Part shown: piece after piece, positions 56,336 to 64,000 of the stretch
Layout of the letters: each line of letters begins with the position of its first letter
Numbering within the stretch: position 1 is the first letter of the stretch
Assembly: GCF_000283155.1 (NCBI RefSeq)
Contig: NW_004454177.1
Location: forward strand, 7,811,417-7,875,416
Direction: 5' to 3'
DNA length: 64,000 nt
Origin: Ceratotherium simum simum
Taxonomy: Eukaryota; Chordata; Mammalia; Perissodactyla; Rhinocerotidae
Made by a program: the position numbers and the translations under genes
Notes under the pieces: generated by a model
What the model was told of the DNA's origin: nothing
The model's database searches: none
Seen by the model: the letters and a program-made list of their open reading frames with translations, nothing else

Positions 56336-58699
56336 GTATTTTATGACCACTCAAAATCCCTCAAGCGCAAGTCTTCAAGAATATTCCTATTGATCTCTAA
56401 CTCTCTGCTTGTATGCACATCTTCCAAATCAAATTGTAAGTTATTTGAGAATAGACATAATAGGCTGTTGCTGTTCATAAACATCCCCTTCTCCCGGGCT
56501 TCAGAGCCTAGAACAGGGTGAACACTGAGTACGTGTTTCATAAATCCTGCTTGAATTGAATTGTACAGCTCTAAAGTCAACTCAGATAAACTCAGATAAA
56601 CATATCTCTTGTTTGGCAAATCTGACTCAAATAGTGGGACTGCATTAGGACTAAGACGGTGAAAACCTAGAGTCATTCAGCCTGATGATTTGGGACGCGT
56701 CCTTCATTCCTCCGGCGTACAGTTGACATGCAGCTGCTGTATAAAGAGCCCTGTGCAGTGGGGGAATGCAAGTCACAGCCTCTGTTCTCTGGGAAATTAC
56801 AGTCCTGCCAGTGAGTGAGCTTCACCTGAAGGCACTAAAGTGAAGTGTACGGAGAATAATTGTTACCCAAGTTCTGTGAAAGAGTATTGCCATACGGGAC
56901 CAGTTGTGTGCTTGTGAATGTTGAACAAGTGGTTCTCTGGGAGGGAAAAAAAGCCCTGATTTGCAGTGCTTGCCAATTTCCATGGTGTAAATATTCATAT
57001 CATGGCTGATTGCAAGCTGCCAATGTGATGTCACTGAACCCAGAGTTGGAAGAAACGCGCACAATTGACTCTGGAGAAGCCCATACAGCAAGCTCCAGCA
57101 CCCCACTGCATACATATGGTGGGTTCTTCCCCCATCTCTATTGAGATGCAAATCAAAGAACCATTGGGAGCAAGAGGAATATAGATGAGCTCTAAGGAAG
57201 AACTGTCTCAGGGTTGAGGAATATTAGATACTAAGGGTGTACATGAAATGTCCTTCTGTAAGCGAAGGTTTTTGAAGCAGAGAGAGAACAGATTCTCATC
57301 TGTCTAGGCTGGTTTATGTCCAGGCTCACCTGCAGGCAAATGGATGGACCAGGTGACCTCTAAATGTCATACTCAGCCTAAGGATTCTGTGATGCAGGCA
57401 GAATTTGCTCCTAGCTTTCTTCTGCCACTAGGGACATGTCAGGATTTCTGAGGACCAGAGTCAATAGTACCAGTACACCCAGTAGAATGCCATCAGCAAA
57501 CACTCTCTGCGAAGTTGCTGACCTGATATTGAACAGGTTAATTGTGGCCAGTGGGATGCTTAGCTGCCAGCAGGATTTCTAAGACTCTGGTGTCCACAGC
57601 TCTGGAAAATGCAGACATACAAATGATAGCTTCCCACTCCTAAGGATGGCAAATGGACCTACCTGTGCTGGCCCTTCTCCAAGGGTGCTCAGACCCTGAG
57701 AAAATGTCCCCTCGCCCCAGCCCAGCCCTGACTCACCCTGTCCTGCATGGCAGGCCCAGGGAAGCCAATCACACTAGCTCAGCAGCTCCCGTGTCTGGCT
57801 CACTCTCCCTTCCTGAATATTCATTGTTCTCAGGGCTCACAATTGTGGTCCAGAGCCTCTCCTGGGAGTTAGTGGATAATGTCACAGGCTCCTGGAACCT
57901 CACAGAGAGGGCAAGGAGAGGCCTGCCAAGGAGGGAGGGTGTGGATGGGAGCTGTTCATTTCCCATACACAGGAAGCTTTGGAGAAAAAGCAGACCAACT
58001 GTCTCTGAGACTGGCTCCCGCTCTGAGGGACCACTTCCTCCCCCAGGACAGGCAGGCTGCCAAGGAAGGATTCTGGTGAGGCCTGCATCCAACAGACTGA
58101 ACATGTTTCCAGAAACAATCTAGAAGGGCCCAGGATCTACTCCTATTTCTAAGGAGTACAACTCCTACATCCACAGTTAATCATTCTGAGGTAACTGAGG
58201 GGCAAAGAGATGGGCTAATTGTCCTCAAGTCAAACCTCAACACAAGATAAAGAACAGAGCCCTGCAAAATGGCTCAGTAAGCACTGTGATTGCGTGGGGT
58301 GGATGGAGAATTAGATGCTCAAGTCCACCAGCAAGACACTTGTGAAGGCAGATTTAGGAATCAGAGAGCTGAGCTTTGGTTGACTTCTTACACGGGCCCC
58401 AGTAAGTAAAACACATGACGATCCACTGGAAGCACAGTTTTTCATGGAAGAACCTATGGATTAATTCAGTGGCAAAAGGAAAGCTGGGGTCAGCAGTTGT
58501 CTGGCTTTCACTCCGATTCTCTCCCTACCCGATCAAAGATGAACACACCACAGAGGTAACTTTGCTTTCGTATAAGTGCCACTCATCTTCTACCCTGACC
58601 CTCTATCTCACCTGAACTCTCCATTTCTCATAGACACCTTAGTTCTACCATTTATCCATCCATCTACCATCTGTCCATGTCCATCACTCATCCATAAAT
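56336..58699. other. mostly single-copy noncoding stretch
   Basis: 56395-56565 looks like a short L2 3' end ('gcctagaacagggtgaacac'). No other family recognised. The plus-strand frame of 156 codons at 57653-58123 overlaps four antisense or shifted frames, lacks a domain and has no splice-site context, so it is not called as a gene. Confidence 0.4.
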
Positions 58700-59005
58700 T
58701 CACCCATTTATTTAATTATGATTTATTGAATGCCTACTGTGTTGGGGGCCTGCCCCATGGCATAGTGGTTAAGTTCAGCATCCTCCACATTGGCGGCCCA
58801 GGTTCACAGGTTCAGATCCCGGGCGCAGACCTACACCACTCATCAGCCATGCTTTGGTGGCATCCCACGTACAAAATAGAGGAATACTGGCATAGATGTT
58901 AATTCAGGGTGAATCTTCCTCAGCAAAAAGAAAAAAGGAAAAAAAAAAAAGCCCACTGTGTGCCAGGCACTCTGCTGGGAACTCAAGATGCTTTAGATCT
59001 AGTCA
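58700..59005 (+). repeat. L2/MIR-type relic split by an ERE
   Basis: 'tgatttattgaatgcctact' on the left joins 'gtgtgccaggcactctgctg' on the right once the ERE and one target copy are removed, restoring a common mammalian relic. Confidence 0.6.
58743..58950 (+). mobile_element. equine SINE (ERE), plus strand
   Basis: The head starts near 58744 ('gggggcctgccccatggcat'), B-box-like 'ggttcagatcc' follows, then one 'gaggaatactggc' unit and an A-rich tail. Target copies 'gcctactgtgt' (58732-58742) and 'gcccactgtgt' (58951-58961) differ by one base. Confidence 0.94.
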
Positions 59006-59009
59006 TCAT

Positions 59010-59240
59010 AAGAGCAGACACTTTGGAGTCAAACTAACTGAGGTTCAAAAACAGGCTCTGTCATCTCTAGCTGTGTGGCCTTGAACTCACAATGTACCTC
59101 CCAAAGCCCCAGTTTCCCTATCTGTAAAATGGGAATAATAATACTCTCTATTTGGGTTTATGCTGAATAGTAAGTAAATTATATATGCATATAAAATAGT
59201 GCTTGAAGACTAACAGGTACTCAGTAGCCTATCCTTAGAT
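59010..59240 (+). repeat. MIR SINE
   Basis: 'gagcagacactttggagtca', 'tctctagctgtgtggccttg', 'ctatctgtaaaatgggaata', and a degenerate 3' end near 59225. Confidence 0.9.
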
Positions 59241-59420
59241 GCTGTGGAAGAGAACAAGATAAATACGATGCAGACCCTGACCTCAGGGAGCCTCTAGTCA
59301 GACTCCAGAGTCTGATGATCTGGCGGATATGAGAAACCAGATTGTCTACTCATCTGCTATCTCACTTCTCTCCTCCCTTCCTCCTTTCCTCCTTCCCCTC
59401 TCCCTTGGCTGTGGTGGCCG

Positions 59421-60165
59421 TATAAGTGTCAAATTGGCTAGGCCCAATGAACTACATTTCCCAGAACTCCCTCCCTGTATGCTTCTGGTTAGGAAGCGCC
59501 ACAAGAGATACTTTCTTGCAAGAATTGGAGGGTAGAAGTAAAGCAGCAGCCATTGTGTATTTTACATTCAGAAGGTTGGGGCAGGAGCTGTTTTAGCTCA
59601 CACATGTTGTCGCTTATCTGCTTTCACCTCTGTTTGATGCTGGGCACCAGTTGGTATGTAACGGCTCCACCTTCTCTCGGCTCCCCCTCCAGCTTATCCA
59701 ACTCTTGGGCCTTTACTCCATGATGAAAGGTGCCACCTTGGCTGCAGTATACCTATTTTGTCACAATTAGAGGCAATGAGAACTGGCACAGATTCCAGTC
59801 CATGCTCATGGGTTCCACCTCTTCTTGAGGGTTCAGCTTTGTCCTTGCTGTCCCCACTTTACATCTTTCTTCCTTTCATGACTGCCTCTCTACGGACCTT
59901 AGGTTCCAGCATCAGATGAAAGATAGCAGCCTTACAAAGACTGTTTAAGCAGTTCCCACAATTTGTAAGGTCCAATTCCTATAACAAATCACTTAGGTAA
60001 ACAGGTAGATAGATAAGTATGTAGATATAAATATATATGCATGTGCATATGTGTGTATATATGTACATATGCATGTGTGTACATACACACACATATATAT
60101 ATGTACGCACACATACAAACTCCTAACGGTCTGCCTCTCTGATTGAACCCTGACTGGCTAACCAT
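59421..60165 (+). repeat. old interspersed repeat with AT/GT microsatellite
   Basis: Opens with 'gaactacatttcccagaact', and ends 'ctctctgattgaaccctgac' after an internal microsatellite. Same family as 41220-41545. The name is not certain. The microsatellite part is the alternating tract listed separately. Confidence 0.5.
60031..60117. repeat. 87-base uninterrupted purine-pyrimidine alternation
   Basis: Every step from 60031 to 60117 alternates purine and pyrimidine, mixing AT, GT, GC and CA dinucleotides rather than one simple unit. Such tracts can adopt Z-DNA. The mixed 'atatgtacatatgcat' parts are also self-complementary. Confidence 0.93.
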
Positions 60166-60589
60166 TCTCTGAGAATCTTCTTTCACATGCCATGTCAACT
60201 AATACATGTCTCTCCTCCCTTAGGGGTGGAGGATAACTTTAGACTGACTCCTAAAACCCCACAAAAGGACTTCTCAGAGAGAAATGTTTCTTAATCCCTC
60301 TCCCCCTCCAATGCTACCCCACCTACTACCTCCCGACATCCTGATGCTCCTCTTCTGGAGGAGCACCTCCTCTTCTAACCTCTCTGCAGACTCTGGCTCC
60401 CTTATTTCGGATCTTCTCCTGTCCCGCATGGGAATGGCAATGGCAAAATCAGATCTTGCAAGTTACTAGATATTCCTAACACTGGTCAAGAGACTACCAT
60501 TTATAGGAGATACAATGAGGCATAAAGACAAGGGACCTCCTAAATAATGGCATCTCCATAGTTGTCCTTGGCTCTCTTCTCATTTTACT
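60166..60589. other. unassigned sequence
   Basis: No gene recognised. The text from about 60330 onward may already be diverged L2. Confidence 0.35.
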
Positions 60590-61640
60590 TTACCCTCTCT
60601 TCCTTATTGGTCTTATCTACACTTCTATCTCAAAAATAGCTATCTCTAGACTCAGACTTTTGCTGGAGTTCCAGGCCTTTCATCACTGGAATATCTCCTG
60701 GAACTTTTCATCATCCTCCACATCCATCCTCACCCCCAAGTCAGTTTATCTTTGTGGCAGCCTCATTTCTGTTCTTTTAAGGCTCAACTCACGGTACCAA
60801 TCACTGGGGCTAACAACATTTGGTGCCATCTTTGATACTCCATCTTTATTAGTGGCCCCCAATACACATGCATCATATCAAATCTGATACCTATAGTCCT
60901 GCATGTTCATCTTCCTTCCTAATATCTCTCAGAGGCACTTTTTCCTCTGCAGTCTCACTGCTCAAACTCTAGTTTAGATCTTCCATCTCTCTCTCATGTT
61001 TTATTTCAACAGCTCCCCAACTAGTCTCCTCAATTCCTGTATGTGCCCATTCTTGTCCTTTTTATACTCTGCTGCCAAATTAGACCTCCTGAAATGTAAC
61101 TCTTACCTATTCTTCCTCTCCTTGAAAGTTCTGAATTGTCTCTCTATTTCCTATTGAATTCATTTAAAAGTCCTTACCTTAGCATTCAAGGCCTTATACA
61201 ATTTGACCGCTACCCACTCTTCCAGACTATTTCCCATTGCTCCCTGACATGCACCCAATACTCCCACCCAAATGGACTGTCTGCCGTACCTGGAATGTCC
61301 CATGTTTCCCCATGTCCCAGCTTTTGTGCATGCTGTTACTCCCACTACTTTAAGTTTCCAATCTCTGTCTATGAAATCTGACCCATTTTTTAAAGTCCAT
61401 CTCAATTGTCAGCTCCTCAAAGAAATCTTTTCTGAACCCTCCCAATTTGTCTTCTGCAGTGGCACTCACCTCAACCTCTCTGATTATTACCTGTGTCCTT
61501 GTCTCATCACCGTGTACATGTTTATAAACCTTTGACAGCCAGAACCATGGTTTTCTTCATTTTGTATCCCCACAACGCCCGGCACAGTCATTTGCACATA
61601 AATACTTGTTAATTCAACCCAAGCTGCTGCCCCCACCAAC
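60590..61640 (+). repeat. L2 LINE, long 3' part
   Basis: A kilobase in L2 order: 'tttcatcactggaatatctc', 'tttcaacagctccccaacta', 'cttagcattcaaggccttat', 'gtgcatgctgttactcccac', 'acaacgcccggcacagtcat', ending near 'tacttgttaattcaaccc'. This covers the ORF2 C-terminus and 3' UTR of L2. The frame is decayed, so the short frames at 61136-61535 are remnants. Confidence 0.85.
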
Positions 61641-62749
61641 ACTATTCCCACTCAATCTCACTTTATATGTCAAGGTTGTTGATTTTATTACCAGGAAATC
61701 ATCTGCATATTCCTTCCTGCTTTGCTCACCATACTTTATATCTCAGATTTAGAGGTAAGTTAGACTTTAGACTGGCTTTTAAATATCCCCAGCTGATTCG
61801 ACTACTGCAGCTGATGCCTGTAACATTTATTTATAACTTTGCAAAATTGGCCAGTGGTTAAGATGTATAAACCCGAAGGGGGCTCGTGCATTTCCAATAC
61901 ATTAAGGTATATTTAAAACATGCTGTGTCTTATCAGGGGCTTTAAAATACACATTACCGCAGGAGCTGAAAGGACGGGAGTAGGGTAATTGGCTAATGAG
62001 AATTCTGAACAGTGACTGGAAATATGGCAGAACTGCCCTTTGAGAACTGTGCTCGCACCTATTAATGAACTTTATCCACAACTCTAAAACACAGCCCTGT
62101 GTTTCAAACACAAGCCCAGGAGACTCTGCAGCACGGACGCTGTTGCGTTAATTCACACCTAGTTACGGTGACTGGCACCAGCCTTCAACACGGTCAGGAG
62201 AAAGCTGCTGCAGAGTCCTAGAATAATTACTAAGACTAGATTTATTTTATACCAGGTGTCAGGTGTTAATATGGAAGGACGTGTTTTTCTAACTCAAAGC
62301 ACGTGCATGCACCAGGGAGAGGAGAACGACACGTGTGTTTGCATGTTCACACCATATGTGAGCATGTGGCTGCATACATGCACATATCCTGCTGTTTAGG
62401 AAGGACTATGACATAGTAGAAAGAGGAATGATGTGGATAATCCAGTGACCTTCAGGCCTAGGACAGGAGTCTAGATCCCAGATAGGGTCTCCCATGGTTC
62501 ACAGCCCAGCAGTGAATATTCAGATTAAGAATAGCCCAAGTCTAAGCCAGTAAAGATTGTAGAGTTGGTGAACTGTTGCCCTTGTGTCCCAAAGAACAGC
62601 CATTGTCTTCATAACAGGGAAAAAGGCAGCTTCTCACCGAGCCTTCACATGGTATTTATCCAGAGTAGGAATATCTAGCTCGGTTACCAAGCTGCAGTTG
62701 CCTTATTTGGGGTTGTTTGTTCAGCTTGCAATGACTTCTTTAAATGCCC
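61641..62749. other. single-copy stretch with candidate conserved element
   Basis: 61780-62240 is repeat-free and motif-dense ('aacatttatttataactttg', 'gggtaattggctaatgagaa', 'cacctattaatgaactttat'). No exon recognised. 62250-62420 holds a GTG/CAT-rich stretch. Confidence 0.4.
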
Positions 62750-63235
62750 TCCTGCCGTCTAGATGGGTGGGCTCCCAACATCCATGTTTGTACATCTGCC
62801 CAGCACTTTGGTCACAGATCATTCAACTGGGGAGGACACTTGGGCCAGTTTTCTCAACTGATTCTAATTGTTCTGCTGATGATTCCCACATCTGTATCTC
62901 CAACCCTTCTCTCTCCCTATGAGTTCAGACTTGAATATCCAATGGTCCACTGGACAGAGAGATCTGCCTGGATGTCCCAGAGATAGCTCATGCAACAAGT
63001 CCAACATAACTTTCCTTTTCCTTTACCTCTCAAATCTAGACACCTAATTCTGCTGACTTTACCTACAAAATATTTTTAACCCATCCTCTCCTTCTCTGGT
63101 CCTAGTTCAGGCTGTTGGCCTGGACTCCTGCAACAGCCTGCCAGCTGATCTCCCTGCCTTGTGTCCTTTGAGTCTGTCTTCTACAAGGATTTAAGCACAG
63201 TCTAATCTAAAATACAAGGCGGCTTTCCCTAAGGG
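62750..63235 (+). repeat. L2 LINE fragment, cut by an L1 insertion
   Basis: 'atgattcccacatctgtatc', 'actggacagagagatctgcc', 'ctaattctgctgactttacc', 'gactcctgcaacagcctgcc', 'agctgatctccctgccttgt' match L2 in order. It breaks off where the L1 begins. Confidence 0.8.
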
Positions 63236-63264
63236 TTATAACCTGAAAATTAAAACTCATTCTC

Positions 63265-64000
63265 CTCGAATCTGAATAGACCAATCAAGTAAAGAGATTG
63301 AAATAGTAATCAAAAACCTCCCAAAAAATAAAAGTCCAGGACTAGATGGCTTCTCTGGTGAATTTTACCAAATATTCAAAGAAGATTTAACACCCATCCT
63401 TCCCAAACTATTCCAAAAAATAGAGGAAGATGGACCACTTCCTAACTCATTCTACAGGGCCAACATTACCCTGATACCAAAGCCAGACAAAGACAATACA
63501 AAGAAGGAAAATTATAGGCCAATATCACTGATGAACATAGATACAAAAATCCTCAACAAAATATTGGCAAACCGAATACAGGAATACATTAAAAAGATCA
63601 TACACCATGATCAAGTGGGATTTATACCAGGGACACAGGGATGGTTCAACATCCACAAATCAATCAACATGATACACCACATCAACAAAACAAAGAATAA
63701 AAGCCACATGGTCATCTCAATAGACGCAGAGAAGGCATTTGACAAGATACAACATCCATTTATGATAAAAACTCTCAACAAAATGGGTATAGAGGGAAAG
63801 TACCTCAACATAATAAAGGCTATTTATGAAAAACCAACAGCCAACATCATACTCAATGGGGAAAGGCTGAAAGCCATTCCTCTGAGAACAGGAAAAAGAC
63901 AAGGCTGCCCACTCTCACCACTCTTATTCAACATAGTACAGGAGGTTTTGGCCAGAGCAATTAGGCAAGAAAAAGGAATAAAAGGAATCCAAATAGGCAA
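63265..64000 (+). mobile_element. young L1, ORF2 RT domain, runs off the window
   Basis: From 63265 the text is L1 ORF2 just upstream of the reverse-transcriptase domain, so the copy is 5'-truncated. In one frame (codons starting 63279) there is no stop to 64000, about 240 codons, covering the RT fingers and palm including '[17 protein letters not shown]' and '[12 protein letters not shown]'. The catalytic FADD box would lie just beyond the window. Immediately upstream, an in-frame TGA at 63273 lies next to a probable 2-base loss near 63286 (the family usually reads 'atcacaagtaaa'). This suggests one early frame defect or lies at the truncation edge. Very similar to 22765-23110, but better preserved. 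Confidence 0.93.

Noticed and set aside
57653..58123. A 156-codon plus-strand frame that could be read as a small gene
   Set aside because: Several other frames on both strands cover the same DNA, no domain or signal is visible, and no promoter or splice context supports it.
1..64000. CRISPR arrays, operons or bacterial-type genes
   Set aside because: Composition, SINE/LINE content and lack of dense coding show a mammalian nuclear genome. No regularly spaced short repeats were seen.

Overview
This is a stretch of mammalian nuclear DNA with no protein-coding gene that I can support. It comes from a perissodactyl, most probably horse or another Equus. The lineage call rests on nine copies of the equine tRNA-derived SINE (ERE), several with matching target-site duplications, and on L1 3' ends of the type found alongside them. 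Every longer open frame is either a piece of a transposon or looks like a chance frame. There are no rRNA genes, functional tRNA genes, CpG islands or CRISPR arrays.

Layout. 1-5755: old MIR, L2-like and L1 remnants, with two EREs inserted side by side in an old plus-strand L1. 5756-10850: mostly single-copy, with MIRs, a CA repeat, a G-quadruplex-prone C-run tract and compact stretches that read like conserved noncoding DNA. 10850-17395: an AT-rich block of old L1s, minus strand then plus strand, each hit by an ERE. 17396-20395: unassigned sequence split by a short young L1 with a perfect 18-bp target duplication, then an almost full-length MIR. 20871-27130: a decayed ERVL-type endogenous retrovirus broken up by a 2.4-kb L1, a MaLR-type LTR and another old repeat. 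27185-33033: MIR, single-copy DNA, one ERE, and an L2 that carries a MER5A transposon. 33261-42990: a dense L1 cluster with a GC-rich L1 5'-UTR-like island, three EREs and LTR-like debris. 42991-63235: gene-poor, less repetitive sequence with MIR and L2 relics and several candidate conserved noncoding elements (44740, 48080, 54060, 61780). 63265-64000: the start of a young L1 whose reverse-transcriptase frame is still open at the window edge.

Interpretation. The window behaves like an intergenic or intronic 'gene desert'. Its interest lies in layered insertions whose order can be read, in non-B-DNA-prone tracts, and in islands of unique sequence rich in homeodomain-like motifs, which may be distal regulatory DNA. 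Family names come from recognising consensus-like text by eye; boundaries of old repeats are approximate (tens of bases). No new gene system was found.
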